64,000 bases of DNA from JANSWP01 sp041941305 (GCA_041941305.1 JBGTQJ010000004.1:62001-126000), one strand, 5' to 3'. Positions 1 through 9,844 are shown, numbered from the stretch's first letter. Made by a program: numbers and translations. The notes: generated from the letters alone by a model not told the origin.

Positions 1-867
1 GACCTCCAGAATATTGGAATGATTACCGACGCTCAGTTGATCGATTTGATTGGTGATGAAAAAAAAGAGTTGGTTGTTGTAGGGGAGTGGATGAGTCCAA
101 AAGTCTTTGAAATCCAAGGTGGAAAATTCCAACTTATCGAAACGAATCTGGATGACTTTTCTGGTTGGTGGTATGCTTTGGAACATCACGATTTAGATGG
201 AGATGGAGATGAAGACCTGGTCCTGGGCAATCGAGGTGAAAATTTTTATTTCACAGGCAGTCTTGAACAACCAGCCAAATTGTGGGTTTCAGATTTTGAT
301 TTAAATGGTACCATTGAAAAAATTATTACAAGGCAAGTAGGAGATCGGGACATGACGGTTCCTTTGAAAAAGGAGTTGACTGACCAGATTGTCAGTTTGA
401 AGAAACAAAACCTTAAACACATCGAATTTGCTAATAAAGCTATTCAGGATTTATTTGCTCCTGACATTTTGAATCAGGCCATGGTATTTGAAGGATCCTG
501 GTTTCAGTCTGCAGTTGCCCTTAATGAAGGAGCAGGAAACTTCAGGATGATTCCATTGCCTGCAGAGGCTCAGTTTTCCTGTGTGTGTGACATTTATTGT
601 AAGGATTTGAACAATGATTCAATAGTAGATTTGATTTTAGGCGGGAATGATCGAGGATTTATGCCTCAGTTTTCAAAATTGGATGCGAGTTTTGGACAAG
701 TACTTTTGGGAAAAGGAAATGGGGAATTTGAGATGATGGAATCGCGAGAATCAGGATTTTTTGTGAGAGGAGATGTAAAGCAATTAGTGGAAATTAATGT
801 GGGAGATGACCAATATATCTTGACTTTGATAAATGATAGAAAACCAAAAATGTTTAAATTAAAATAG
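1..867 (+). CDS. VCBS/FG-GAP repeat surface protein, C-terminal part (5' end outside window)
   Basis: The reading frame is open from the first base and ends at the TAA at 865-867, so only the last 288 codons are seen. The ATG at 19 is internal. Asp-rich calcium-loop repeats typical of FG-GAP/VCBS beta-propellers are visible (DLDGDGDEDLVLGN near residue 64 and DLNNDSIVDLILGGN near residue 202). The C-terminal block (LDASFGQVLLGKGNGEF and a final propeller strand) aligns by eye with the end of the next gene (YDANFGNVLTIEKGG), so the two are tandem paralogues. Proteins of this group in Bacteroidota are secreted or outer-membrane lipoproteins, often with an ASPIC/UnbV domain. Their biochemical role is unknown. 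The N-terminus, including any signal peptide, cannot be judged here. Confidence 0.85.
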   Translation, partial: DLQNIGMITDAQLIDLIGDEKKELVVVGEWMSPKVFEIQGGKFQLIETNLDDFSGWWYALEHHDLDGDGDEDLVLGNRGENFYFTGSLEQPAKLWVSDFDLNGTIEKIITRQVGDRDMTVPLKKELTDQIVSLKKQNLKHIEFANKAIQDLFAPDILNQAMVFEGSWFQSAVALNEGAGNFRMIPLPAEAQFSCVCDIYCKDLNNDSIVDLILGGNDRGFMPQFSKLDASFGQVLLGKGNGEFEMMESRESGFFVRGDVKQLVEINVGDDQYILTLINDRKPKMFKLK

Positions 868-931
868 CTCAAACTGGCAGCCGAAGAGATAGTTTTTCGG
901 ACTGGCAACTGGAGCTATTTGTTGAAAAATT

Positions 932-3900
932 ATGCAGTTGGACTTTAAAACAGTTATTCATAGCATTGGGACAATCCTATTCCTCAGCATTTTTTTTATT
1001 AGTTGTAAAAACAATGAAAAACAAAGCCCTCCAAAATTTGAATTGCTGCGGAAAGAACATACCGGCCTGGACTTTGAAAATCAACTCCAGCAAAGCAGTG
1101 AATTCAACGTCTTCAATTATATGTATTTCTTCAACGGAGGCGGATTGGCTGCAGGAGATTTCAATAATGATGGCTTGGTAGATTTGTACTTTACCAATAA
1201 TATGGGATCCAATAAATTATTCCTGAATGAGGACAATTTTCAATTCAAAGATGTAACAGAAGCCGCCGGAATGGTGGGGATGGAAGGTTGGACCTCTGGT
1301 GCCTCTGTTGTGGATATCAACAATGATGGTCTGTTGGATATATATGTGAGCCAGATTGGAGACTATAAATTCATTAAAGGGCAGAATCAGTTGTATGTCA
1401 ATCAGGGAATTGAAGATGGAATTCCAACATTTCAGGACGAAGCAATTCCATACGGACTGGATTTGGTAGGATTTGGCACCCATGCCAACTTCTTTGACTA
1501 TGACCTGGATGGGGATTTGGATATGTACATGATGAACCATTCTTTGCATGACAATGGAACTTTTGGCCAAAAGAAAACCTTCATCGGCACCCAACATCCT
1601 ACTTCTGGAGATAAGTTATTGAGAAATGATGATGGTCTTTTTACAGAGGTTACTATGGAGGCTGGTATCAACAGCACGGTAATCGGCTATGGACTTGGTG
1701 TGGTTACAGGAGACCTGAACCTGGATGGCTGGCCAGATATTTTTATTGGGAATGATTTTCATGAAAACGACTACCTCTATATCAATCAGCAAGATGGGAC
1801 TTTTAAAGAAGTATTGACCGAGCAGATGATGCATACGAGCCGATTTTCAATGGGTGTAGATATGGCTGATATTACCAATGATGGCTTGTCTGAGATTATT
1901 TCCCTCGATATGCTTCCAGAAGATCCGTTTATTTTGAAATCTTCTCTGGGAGAAGACACTTACAATATTTTTACCTTCAAATTGGGCTATGGCTACAATC
2001 ATCAATTTGCCAGAAATAACCTTCATTTGAACAATGGAAATGGTAGTTTCAGTGAAATCGGCATGTTTGCTGGTATCCATGCTACCGACTGGTCCTGGGC
2101 ACCTTTATTCATAGATTTTGATCATGATGGATATAAGGATTTGTTCATTAGCAATGGCATTCCACGTAGGATGAATGATATTGATTATGTGAATTTTAGA
2201 GCAAATCATGAGCTCCGCTGGAAATCAAATACCAATAATCTGGAAGAAGAGGATTTGGTCTTAGTAGATAAAATGCCTCAAATCAAATTGCCGAATAAAT
2301 TTTTCAGAAATACAGGAAACCTCCAATTTGAAGATTGGGCGCATCAAATAAAAAACGCAGTCACCACTTATTCTAACGGTGCTATTTATGCCGATTTGGA
2401 CAATGATGGAGATTTGGATATTGTAGTAAATAATATTGAAGATGAGCCATTTGTGTATAAAAACCTGAATAATGAGCAGGTCAAAAATACAGGCAATTAT
2501 CTTTCTCTGAGCTTAAAGGGATCTCCTAAAAATATAGAAGCTATTGGCACCAAAGTAGTCGTTTTTAAAGATACAGAACAGTTGACCTTTGAGCATTTCC
2601 CGGTTAGGGGTTATCAATCCAGTATGTTGTCGAATTTACACCTTGGGCTTGGTTCAACTTCATCGATAGATTCCATCATATTGATTTGGCCCGACAGGAC
2701 TTATCAAAAATTAGAAGTAGCTGAATACAATCAGGTACTGGACATATCCTGGAAAGCAGGATTGCCAATATTGGATTTTGAAATACTGAAACCGAAAAAT
2801 GAAAATCCCTTTCATTTTGAGGAAGCTACAGATGAAGTATCATTGGATTTTGTACACGATGAAAATCCTTTTGTGGAATTCAATCGGGAAGCCCTTATTC
2901 CACATGCTGTATCTTCTGAAGGACCAGCATTGGCGGTGGGTGATTTGAATGGAGATGGTTTGGAGGATGTCTACATGGGCAATTCCAAAAGAAGAAAAGC
3001 TGCTTTATTCTTTCAAACAAAGGAGGGTAAATTCCAGAAAGCTGAATCTGAATTATTTACCCAGGACAGTCTTTTTGAAGATGTTGATGCCGTTTTTGAA
3101 GATATTGAAAATGATGGTGATTTGGATTTGATAATTGCAACCGGGGGTAATGAGTTTAGTGGTACGCACGATGCTATGAAGCAACGTGTTTACCTCAACG
3201 ATGGGCGGGGAAATCTCTCCAAATCTGAAATTTTTAGCGAGATTTATATGACTGCTTCTTGTGTTTTACCTGCTGATTTCAATAAAGATGGTTTGGTAGA
3301 TTTCTTTTTTGGTGCAAGAGCAGTTCCATGGAATTATGGGCATACGCCTACCTCAGCATTGATGGAAAATAAGGGAAATGGAACATTTGAAAATGTAACT
3401 GAAAAATATGTGGATGATTTAGCTGAAGTTGGTTTAGTAAAGAATGGTACCTGGGTTGATATTGATTCCGACGGAGATGAGGATTTGATTCTTGCCGTAG
3501 AATGGGAAGCTATTACTGTGTTTTTGAACGATAATTCCAAATTTAAAAAAGTAGCATTGCCAGGCGGCAAAGGCTGGTGGAATTTCGTTTTAGCTGAAGA
3601 TTTTGACGGAGATGGAGATACCGATATTTTGGCAGGGAATTTTGGCAAGAATTCCAAATTTAAACCTTCAGATGCTGAACCTGTTAAGATTTATATTGAA
3701 GATTTTGATGACAATGACAAAGTAGAGCAAATTCTGACCTATTATCTGGGCGGGCGAGAAATCCCGTTTGCCAACCATGCGGAAATTACCGGTCAATTGC
3801 CACCACTTAAAAAGAAATTTTTGTATTCAAAGGATTTTGCAGCAGCCTCCTTACCAGAAATATTTGGAAAGGAAAAATTAAAGACTGCTGTTGTTCGTGA

Positions 3901-4270
3901 GGTTACCAATTTGAAAAGCATGTATTTTGAAAATGTAGGGGATTTGAAATTTGATGTTAAGCCCTTACCAGATGAATTGCAGTTTTCGACCCTCAATACT
4001 GCTTTGTGGAAAGACCTGAATCAGGATGGTCAAAAAGAATTATTGGTAGGGGGCAATTTCTACGAATGCAATATTGAAATGGGACGCTATGATGCCAATT
4101 TTGGAAATGTGTTGACTATTGAAAAAGGAGGTCTTATGAAAGCATATCCATTAGGAAGCATGACTGTCAAAGGACAGACCAGGAGAATTGAACCCATAAA
4201 CATAGCTGGAACAGAATACTTTATTTTTGCGCGAAATGATGAATCTGCAATGGTTCTTAAATCTTTATAA
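932..4270 (+). CDS. VCBS/FG-GAP repeat lipoprotein with ASPIC/UnbV-like domain
   Basis: This 1,112-residue protein begins with a hydrophobic signal segment and a lipobox (FFISCK, Cys near residue 25), so it is predicted to be lipid-anchored in the outer membrane. Propeller repeats with Asp/Asn calcium loops recur throughout (GDFNNDGLVDLYFTNN, DYDLDGDLDMYMMNH, DLDNDGDLDIVVNN, DLNGDGLEDVYMGN, DFDGDGDTDILAGN). Around residues 535-610 a segment with SLKGSPKNIEAIGTKV, VRGYQSSMLSNLHLGLG and IWPD matches the ASPIC/UnbV signature known from CRTAC1-like proteins. The layout is propeller, ASPIC, second propeller. It starts 64 bases after the preceding paralogue and is probably co-transcribed. Substrate and partner are not evident; many homologues lie near SusC/SusD genes, which are not seen here. 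Confidence 0.9.
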   Translation: MQLDFKTVIHSIGTILFLSIFFISCKNNEKQSPPKFELLRKEHTGLDFENQLQQSSEFNVFNYMYFFNGGGLAAGDFNNDGLVDLYFTNNMGSNKLFLNEDNFQFKDVTEAAGMVGMEGWTSGASVVDINNDGLLDIYVSQIGDYKFIKGQNQLYVNQGIEDGIPTFQDEAIPYGLDLVGFGTHANFFDYDLDGDLDMYMMNHSLHDNGTFGQKKTFIGTQHPTSGDKLLRNDDGLFTEVTMEAGINSTVIGYGLGVVTGDLNLDGWPDIFIGNDFHENDYLYINQQDGTFKEVLTEQMMHTSRFSMGVDMADITNDGLSEIISLDMLPEDPFILKSSLGEDTYNIFTFKLGYGYNHQFARNNLHLNNGNGSFSEIGMFAGIHATDWSWAPLFIDFDHDGYKDLFISNGIPRRMNDIDYVNFRANHELRWKSNTNNLEEEDLVLVDKMPQIKLPNKFFRNTGNLQFEDWAHQIKNAVTTYSNGAIYADLDNDGDLDIVVNNIEDEPFVYKNLNNEQVKNTGNYLSLSLKGSPKNIEAIGTKVVVFKDTEQLTFEHFPVRGYQSSMLSNLHLGLGSTSSIDSIILIWPDRTYQKLEVAEYNQVLDISWKAGLPILDFEILKPKNENPFHFEEATDEVSLDFVHDENPFVEFNREALIPHAVSSEGPALAVGDLNGDGLEDVYMGNSKRRKAALFFQTKEGKFQKAESELFTQDSLFEDVDAVFEDIENDGDLDLIIATGGNEFSGTHDAMKQRVYLNDGRGNLSKSEIFSEIYMTASCVLPADFNKDGLVDFFFGARAVPWNYGHTPTSALMENKGNGTFENVTEKYVDDLAEVGLVKNGTWVDIDSDGDEDLILAVEWEAITVFLNDNSKFKKVALPGGKGWWNFVLAEDFDGDGDTDILAGNFGKNSKFKPSDAEPVKIYIEDFDDNDKVEQILTYYLGGREIPFANHAEITGQLPPLKKKFLYSKDFAAASLPEIFGKEKLKTAVVREVTNLKSMYFENVGDLKFDVKPLPDELQFSTLNTALWKDLNQDGQKELLVGGNFYECNIEMGRYDANFGNVLTIEKGGLMKAYPLGSMTVKGQTRRIEPINIAGTEYFIFARNDESAMVLKSL

Positions 4271-4282
4271 TAAATTCTAATT

Positions 4283-4972
4283 ATGAATCCTCGACAGTAT
4301 ATTTTATTCTTTGGGATACTCTTTCTCACAGTAGCCAGCTGTAAAATAGGCGATGACGATACACAAATCGTTCGCGATACCTACTTTTTTCAACAAGAAA
4401 TATCATTAACCGGAGCTAAAAAATCCTATAATGTAGATGATATTTTGTGGTTCGAAATTACCATTCCCGACAAAAAATTGATGGACACCGAAACCGGTAG
4501 TTTGGTCACCGTAGGTAACGCTATTTTCAATCTGGATTTATTGATTGGTTCTTACCTCGTACTTGGCGGCGATGATAAATTCGAGCTGGTACCGCAGGAA
4601 GGCGTCGTCAATGACGATGATGAATTTGAAAATACTGGGATGATAAACTTCTCCTATGGATGTCCGGCTACTTCGTATAACCTTAAATTTGGGATTAAAT
4701 TTAAGCGTTCAGGTGGGCACTTGATCTATTTGAATAAAGACAACCCAGGTTTGCAGATTTTATTTACTGCAGATTCGGACTGTTCCATTCACAATACCAT
4801 CCCTCCTCCGGCTGATGCCGCGATTGGCTCTATTTCCTTTTCCTATGGTTTGGATGATATGAACAGAGATGTTTTTGAAGCATTTGTGGAAGAAAACAAT
4901 ATCTTAAATGATGTCAGTGGAGAACTGGAGGCTTTAGCTGACAAAGTTGCCTATTTTGTGAAAGTGGAGTAG
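4283..4972 (+). CDS. Small lipoprotein of unknown function
   Basis: A 229-residue protein with a short signal peptide ending in the lipobox VASCK (Cys near residue 20), then a soluble, beta-rich, acidic domain. No family was recognised. It starts 12 bases after the upstream propeller gene, so it is very probably the last gene of that operon and may act with it at the cell surface (inference from position). Two cysteines in the mature part (CPATSYN and DCSIH) could form a disulphide. A strong terminator follows 8 bases after the stop codon. Confidence 0.8.
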   Translation: MNPRQYILFFGILFLTVASCKIGDDDTQIVRDTYFFQQEISLTGAKKSYNVDDILWFEITIPDKKLMDTETGSLVTVGNAIFNLDLLIGSYLVLGGDDKFELVPQEGVVNDDDEFENTGMINFSYGCPATSYNLKFGIKFKRSGGHLIYLNKDNPGLQILFTADSDCSIHNTIPPPADAAIGSISFSYGLDDMNRDVFEAFVEENNILNDVSGELEALADKVAYFVKVE

Positions 4973-4980
4973 TTGAAAGC

Positions 4981-5043
4981 AATCCTGGCAAAAAAAAAAC
5001 GGATTTTGGAACGACCAAAATCCGTTTTTTTTTTGCCAGGATT
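4981..5043. terminator. Perfect bidirectional intrinsic terminator
   Basis: A 29-bp perfect inverted repeat (4981-5009 and 5015-5043) with a 5-base loop. The stem contains a run of ten A on the left and ten T on the right, so each strand carries a GC-containing hairpin followed by a T-tract. It sits between the convergent genes ending at 4972 (plus) and 5055 (minus) and would stop transcription from both sides. Confidence 0.9.
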
Positions 5044-5054
5044 TAACCCAATCC

Positions 5055-6419
5055 TTAAGGTTTTATGCCGTTTCCTATTGTCCATTTATCAATATCCGGA
5101 CATCCATCATACATGCCGTCTATCATGATGTAGGTAGAACTAACTTTTTCAGCAATCCACTCACTGATGTATTCATTTTGCTTGGCTTCCTTGGTGGCTG
5201 CCTGAATTTTTGAATAATCTGTCTGAAGGTTGGCTACATGCGGTGATGTACGACTTTGCAATTGCACAATTCTAAAGTAGGTCTCTCCTGACTGAGATTT
5301 GAAAGGAAATGGACTAGAAATTGAGTTTACGTTCATCGTATCAATCGCAAAATAGATATCGGGATCCAAGTCTGCAATGGGGAAGAAGGTATTCCCTGTA
5401 TTGGGATTTGACATTCGTCCGTCATTGGTATAACTGTGACTATCCTTATTGGAATGTCTTTTTACAGCCAGGGAGAAAGACATTGAATCTAACATAATTA
5501 GATTTCTGATAGAGTCTAATTCTTCTTTGGCATTTTCAAGGTCAGCATCTGTAACCTCAGGTTTGATCAAAATGTGGCGGGTATGAATGGTATTTCCACG
5601 ACGTTCTAGTAACTCGATGATGTGAAAACCGAATTGAGATTCGAATACAGGAGAAACTTCCCCCGGATCGAGTTTATAGGCTTCTGCTTCGAATTCTGGA
5701 ACAAACTTTCCTCTTTTTGTCCAACCCAAATCACCGCCAATCCTTCCTGAACCAAAATCATCTGAATTCTTTTGTGCCAACTCAGCGAAATCTTCCCCAT
5801 CTTCCACTATCCTGCGACGAATTTCTTCTAACTTAGTTTTTGCTTTTGCTTTTTCCTCCTCATTAATTTGTGGTATATAGATGATTTCTCCTACTTCAAC
5901 CTCTGAATCAAAATAAGGAAGGCTGTCCTGTGGAATCAGACCAAAAAAGTCTTTAACCTCTGCAGGAGTGACACTGATTTCTGAAAGTACAGAATTGCGC
6001 ATTCTATCCGCTAACATTTGGTTTTCCAAATCAGATCTGAAAGCCTCCTTTACTTCTGCTACCGTTTGACCGTAGTACGCTTCAAACTGCGATTCATCAC
6101 CATTCATATAGGCTAAAATTTGCTCAATCCTTGCTGTCAAAGAAGCTTCTACCTCAATTTCAGTGACCAATATACTATCCAGTTTGGCTTGATTGACCAA
6201 TAATTTTTGTGCGAGTATATTGTCCAAAATAATACAGCGCACACCTTCTGGCAATTGCCCTTGCTGAGCCAATGCCAGGGCATGTTGTTCCTCAACTTCT
6301 GAAAGCAAAATTATCTCTCCTCCAACATTGGCGATTACCTTATCAATTACTTCTCGTTGAGCAAATAGAGAGATTGCCGAACCTAAAACCAATGCACTTA
6401 AAAAGACTATCTTTTTCAT
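5055..6419 (-). CDS. Periplasmic peptidyl-prolyl cis-trans isomerase, SurA-like
   Basis: A chaperone/foldase expected to help outer-membrane proteins fold in the periplasm. The ATG at 6419 is preferred over the one 33 bases upstream because it begins directly with a signal peptide (MKKIVFLSALVLGSAISLFA). A SurA N-terminal domain (REVIDKVIANVGGEIILLSEVEEQ) is followed by two parvulin-type domains. The first contains NSDDFGSGRIGGDLGWTKRG and FGFHIIELLERRG. The second begins near THTRHILIKPE and is more divergent. The length of 454 residues fits SurA. It is the last gene of a three-gene foldase operon. A 201-base spacer holding hairpins separates it from the upstream lipoprotein gene. Confidence 0.92.
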   Translation of the reverse strand: MKKIVFLSALVLGSAISLFAQREVIDKVIANVGGEIILLSEVEEQHALALAQQGQLPEGVRCIILDNILAQKLLVNQAKLDSILVTEIEVEASLTARIEQILAYMNGDESQFEAYYGQTVAEVKEAFRSDLENQMLADRMRNSVLSEISVTPAEVKDFFGLIPQDSLPYFDSEVEVGEIIYIPQINEEEKAKAKTKLEEIRRRIVEDGEDFAELAQKNSDDFGSGRIGGDLGWTKRGKFVPEFEAEAYKLDPGEVSPVFESQFGFHIIELLERRGNTIHTRHILIKPEVTDADLENAKEELDSIRNLIMLDSMSFSLAVKRHSNKDSHSYTNDGRMSNPNTGNTFFPIADLDPDIYFAIDTMNVNSISSPFPFKSQSGETYFRIVQLQSRTSPHVANLQTDYSKIQAATKEAKQNEYISEWIAEKVSSTYIMIDGMYDGCPDIDKWTIGNGIKP

Positions 6420-6439
6420 GTTAAATGTAATTAATGTCT

Positions 6440-6610
6440 GAGGGGTGGACATCGGCGGCTATTTATCCCTTTGGGAAAGCCGCCAAAGATTCTTAAAGAG
6501 GGAGGTTTATTGATGATTTTCCAGCGGAAAATCATCAATAAACCTCCCTCTGAAGAACCAGATTGCCGCCTGTAGACGGCAATTTTCTCCTATCGCTGTG
6601 CGATATCCGC
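6440..6610. repeat. Hairpin-rich intercistronic element (copy A of a dispersed repeat)
   Basis: The spacer between two foldase genes contains three stacked hairpins. The first is built on GGCGGCT/AGCCGCC near 6453-6482. The second is a perfect 25-bp stem with a 3-base loop (6498-6522 and 6526-6550). The third is ATTGCCG/CGGCAAT near 6561-6583. The part at 6440-6505 recurs in inverted orientation at 31381-31450 (shared words AGGGGTGGACA, CCTTTGGGAAAGCCGCCAAA and ATTCTTAAAGAG). The element may tune expression within the operon as an RNA structure. No open frame of note crosses it. Confidence 0.75.
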
Positions 6611-6620
6611 CCATCAATAT

Positions 6621-7466
6621 CTATTTGAAAACCTTTGCGTTATTTTTTCTCAGGGCTTCCTGAAACATTTTTTCTTTTTGCTCTTCCAGAATGTCCAGTT
6701 TTCTTTTGTGCAAAATTACTTTAGAAGCTTGATCTTCGATATATGCCAGGGGCGCGATTTCCTTCCGGGAAACCAAATCAAGCAATCTGAAAAAATACTG
6801 GAAGTCATTATCCCTTTGGGTAAATTCTCTTTTGAAACCCACGTTATCAATCGTTAAGGTACCCGGAGGCATATAAGCTGCAATGTCTTTTACTTCCTGC
6901 CACATAGTATCCAATTGAAAAACAGTTGCGTAACGCTCACAATATGCCTTCATTAATTCAAAATCCTTTTCTTCTTTACTATTCCACCACAATTTCAGTT
7001 TATTAATATCTGCTGCTCCATTCGGAATTTTGACGAATTGACATTTCATAATGGGCGTTTCCAATTGGTATTGGGCCTTGTTTTTTTCATAGAAACCCTG
7101 CAATTGATTATCCGTAATAACCGAATCGAGCAACTGCTCTACCATGGTCAATTCGTAATTGTGTCGTACTAAAGAGGCCCTGTAGTCCCTAACAAGTTTG
7201 TCAATGTCCAAATCTTTTGGAATATTTCTTTCTGCCTCATGCATCATCACCGCATCTCTCATCCATCGACTGACATAAGCATCAATGATTAAAGAGCTGT
7301 CCTCAGCCGTCATCCCTTCGGGAATCAAACTCGCCATTTCAGATAAATAAAGGGATTTATTGTACACCTTGGCCAATAGGCGATCTCCTTTCTGAGGTGT
7401 ATTTTTAGGAGTACAACTTTGAATAAATAAGCCTAGTAATAGAAGTTGGAAAATCTTTTTAAACAT
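6621..7466 (-). CDS. Lipoprotein of the foldase operon (SurA/PpiC-like partner)
   Basis: The start at 7466 (MFKKIFQLLLLG) is chosen because it opens a lipoprotein signal ending in IQSCT (Cys near residue 18). The longer frame only adds a non-signal prefix. The mature 260 residues are charged and helical (DAYVSRWMRDAVMMHEAERN, NKAQYQLETPIMKCQFVKI), resembling the helical N-terminal domain of parvulin foldases without a clear PpiC active domain. It lies between two parvulin-type isomerase genes in the same orientation, 92 bases after the upstream one. This three-gene arrangement is common in Bacteroidota. It is likely a periplasm-facing membrane-anchored chaperone, but this is inferred from context. 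Confidence 0.8.
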   Translation of the reverse strand: MFKKIFQLLLLGLFIQSCTPKNTPQKGDRLLAKVYNKSLYLSEMASLIPEGMTAEDSSLIIDAYVSRWMRDAVMMHEAERNIPKDLDIDKLVRDYRASLVRHNYELTMVEQLLDSVITDNQLQGFYEKNKAQYQLETPIMKCQFVKIPNGAADINKLKLWWNSKEEKDFELMKAYCERYATVFQLDTMWQEVKDIAAYMPPGTLTIDNVGFKREFTQRDNDFQYFFRLLDLVSRKEIAPLAYIEDQASKVILHKRKLDILEEQKEKMFQEALRKNNAKVFK

Positions 7467-7558
7467 TAAAAAAGCTCTTAATGGTGAGGATGGTTGTACT
7501 GTTGTAATGTTGTATTGCCAAACCAACATCAATTTAGCAATACAACATTACAATGCTC

Positions 7559-9538
7559 CTATTTTTTCACCAAACTATTAAAAGTCTCTTGATTGATATC
7601 TACTTTGTAATTTGCTCGTAGTTCCTTGATCCAGGCTTTCTCCAGATGGTCCTGGTAATCAGCTACCACATAACCTCTGGCATCTTTCAATGTCTTTTGA
7701 CCTGGTTCCAGTAATTTTTCAATTTTCATAAAGTTCAGGGCTTTGTCTCTCTTGGCGATTTCTGTAGGCGTCATACCTCCTACTTCCCATTTGATGGCAT
7801 CCAGAATCTTATTTCTACCTTTTTCATAAGTTCTTTCACGTGCGGAAAGGATTTTGTTTTTTTCATCAGCGTTAAAATGAGCCAAGACTTTTTCCGCGTC
7901 ATTGTTTTTTGCCATTTCGCGTATTTGGTCAATCAAATGTTTGGCGCCATCTTTCAGATAGTATTGGTTGACAACTGCCCTTTCTTTCCATTGGTATTTT
8001 TCTTTGTTCTTTTCATAGAAAGCTTCCAAACCTGTTGTATCCTGAGAGGCTTTGTCCCAAACCAAAATCTTGGTCGCTTCAAATAACAGAATGCCTTCTT
8101 CGTATTCGCGCATCAATGCCTTGAATTCAGGGTATTTTTTGTCCAATTGTCTTTCCTCATATTTTAAGGCACTTTCAGAAACGTAATCGAGATATAGTTC
8201 CTCAACAGCTTCAGAAATGGTAGCTTTGGAAGCCATGCGGATTCTTTTTCTGGAAGCTCTTTGCAAGTAATCAGCAAAATCAGAAACCGTAATTTTCAGC
8301 TCATTTCCAAAGGAAAACAATACTTCAGGAGATTTTTCGGCAGGTGCTTTCCATTTGTAAGTCAAAAAGTCATCCTTTAAAGAGTCCACAAAGATTTTGT
8401 AGGTAGGCTTAAATTCCATGAATTGGGCAGAGGTCTTAATGCGCTCTACCATCGCCTCTTTCGCCATTTCAAAACGATTGTTCTTTTTAATCTTTGCCTG
8501 CAATCCTGCTTTCGCGATATTGTAAGGTTCCAGCCCTTTCTTTTTATGACGACGAATGATGTGCCAGCCCACACTTGTTGCTACAGGTTTGGAATAACCT
8601 CCATCTGTTTCAATGGAATGGGCTGCATCTTCGAAAGCTCTTTCATACCGATTGATTCCAAAAAATCCAATATAACCACCTTTTGAAGCAGTCAGTTTAT
8701 CGTGAGAATGTTCGCGAGCTACCTTTTCCCATTGATCGCCTGATTCCAGCATTTTGTGAATACTGTCAATTTTGGTGCGTGCTTTTACCATATCGCCGGC
8801 CTTGTCATTTCTCACCAGGATATGGGCTACTTCCATTTCTCCACGTGCTGGTCTTCTGTCATGAATTTGCAAAATGTGATAACCTGCTGCAGAACGAATT
8901 GGACCATGCAGCCCTCCTACTGAAAGAGAATATGCCGCGCTCTCCAATGCATAGTAACCATTGGGGAACAGAACAGTCACATAACCGATTCGACCACCAT
9001 TTTTTTCAACAGATTTATCATTGGAATATTCACGTGCTACTTTGTCGAAACTCGTTCCATCTTCAATCCGTTTTTTAGCCGCCAATGCTTTATTGTATGC
9101 TGCCAAAGTATCTTCCGGTGAAGCTGCTTCTGTGCAACTAATCAAAATGTGGCTGATATCGACATCCTGTTTGGAGCGTTCATAAACTTCCTCTGTTAAT
9201 TTTTCCGTCACCTCCCGATCTATCAAGTAAGAATCTGCCAATTGCCTTCGGTAACCCGCCAACTCCTGCATCAAAGATGGAATGGTGTCTAGCTTCATAT
9301 CTTTGGCTCGCTGTACCTTGAGTTTGAATTTGACATATAAATCGAGGTATTCCTCTAGAGATTCTTTCGAAAAAGTGGCTTTGTCACCATTGGTTTTGGT
9401 GTAAATGTAGTTGAACTCAGAAACATTTACCGGAGTACCACTGACTGTAAATAATACAGGGTCGCTTGCTCCATTTTGTGCTACTAAAGCCATCGAAAAA
9501 AGAAAACCAAAGAAGAAAAAGAAAGATCGTTTTATCAT
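7559..9538 (-). CDS. Peptidyl-prolyl cis-trans isomerase with two parvulin domains
   Basis: A 659-residue protein with a signal peptide (MIKRSFFFFFGFLFSMALVA, cleavage near residue 20). Two consecutive PpiC domains are visible. The first (about residues 128-235) runs from VDISHILISC through SNDKSVEKNGGRIGYVTV to AAGYHILQIHDRRP. The second (about 235-340) runs from MEVAHILVRND through SHDKLTASKGGYIGFFG to SVGWHIIRRHKK. The C-terminal 300 residues form a long helical region that may bind unfolded clients. It is the first gene of the minus-strand foldase operon. Its role, by family, is folding of exported and outer-membrane proteins. A -7-like promoter word is at 9845-9852. Confidence 0.92.
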   Translation of the reverse strand: MIKRSFFFFFGFLFSMALVAQNGASDPVLFTVSGTPVNVSEFNYIYTKTNGDKATFSKESLEEYLDLYVKFKLKVQRAKDMKLDTIPSLMQELAGYRRQLADSYLIDREVTEKLTEEVYERSKQDVDISHILISCTEAASPEDTLAAYNKALAAKKRIEDGTSFDKVAREYSNDKSVEKNGGRIGYVTVLFPNGYYALESAAYSLSVGGLHGPIRSAAGYHILQIHDRRPARGEMEVAHILVRNDKAGDMVKARTKIDSIHKMLESGDQWEKVAREHSHDKLTASKGGYIGFFGINRYERAFEDAAHSIETDGGYSKPVATSVGWHIIRRHKKKGLEPYNIAKAGLQAKIKKNNRFEMAKEAMVERIKTSAQFMEFKPTYKIFVDSLKDDFLTYKWKAPAEKSPEVLFSFGNELKITVSDFADYLQRASRKRIRMASKATISEAVEELYLDYVSESALKYEERQLDKKYPEFKALMREYEEGILLFEATKILVWDKASQDTTGLEAFYEKNKEKYQWKERAVVNQYYLKDGAKHLIDQIREMAKNNDAEKVLAHFNADEKNKILSARERTYEKGRNKILDAIKWEVGGMTPTEIAKRDKALNFMKIEKLLEPGQKTLKDARGYVVADYQDHLEKAWIKELRANYKVDINQETFNSLVKK

Positions 9539-9559
9539 TGAATTATTAGGTTTGTGTTG

Positions 9560-9745
9560 GAACTTATCAAAAATTATTTGATGAGATTAGTTGTAAGTGC
9601 TTGATTTAGAAGACGAAGCTTATTTTGAGTTTCGTACCTGCAAGGTATGTTAAATATGTCCACTGGACATATTTTGTAAAAATAGCTGAAGTATTCAAAA
9701 TCAATGACTTGCAAATAAGCCATTAAAATAACTTTTGATAAGTTC
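9560..9745. repeat. Long inverted repeat in the 401-base gap before the foldase operon
   Basis: Thirteen bases at 9560-9572 (GAACTTATCAAAA) are repeated inverted at 9733-9745. Inside is a perfect palindrome AAATATGTCC-ACT-GGACATATTT near 9652-9674. A 66-codon minus-strand frame crosses it but has no recognisable features. The gap 9539-9939 holds no other supported gene. The outer repeat could be the ends of a small non-autonomous element, but no flanking duplication was identified. Confidence 0.45.
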
Positions 9746-9844
9746 TTGAGTGCAGATGTATATAAGCATTCCAATTGTTCAACTTCTCTTGAAAAATTTT
9801 GGGTAGCTTAAATACAAAAACACGGCCTCCTTTCAAAAACGCCG

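Noticed and set aside
1..4972. SusC/SusD-type polysaccharide locus around the VCBS proteins
   Set aside because: No TonB receptor or SusD-like gene is present in the window.
9574..9774. 66-codon minus-strand frame upstream of the foldase operon
   Set aside because: Lies within an inverted repeat and has no signal, domain or conserved pattern.
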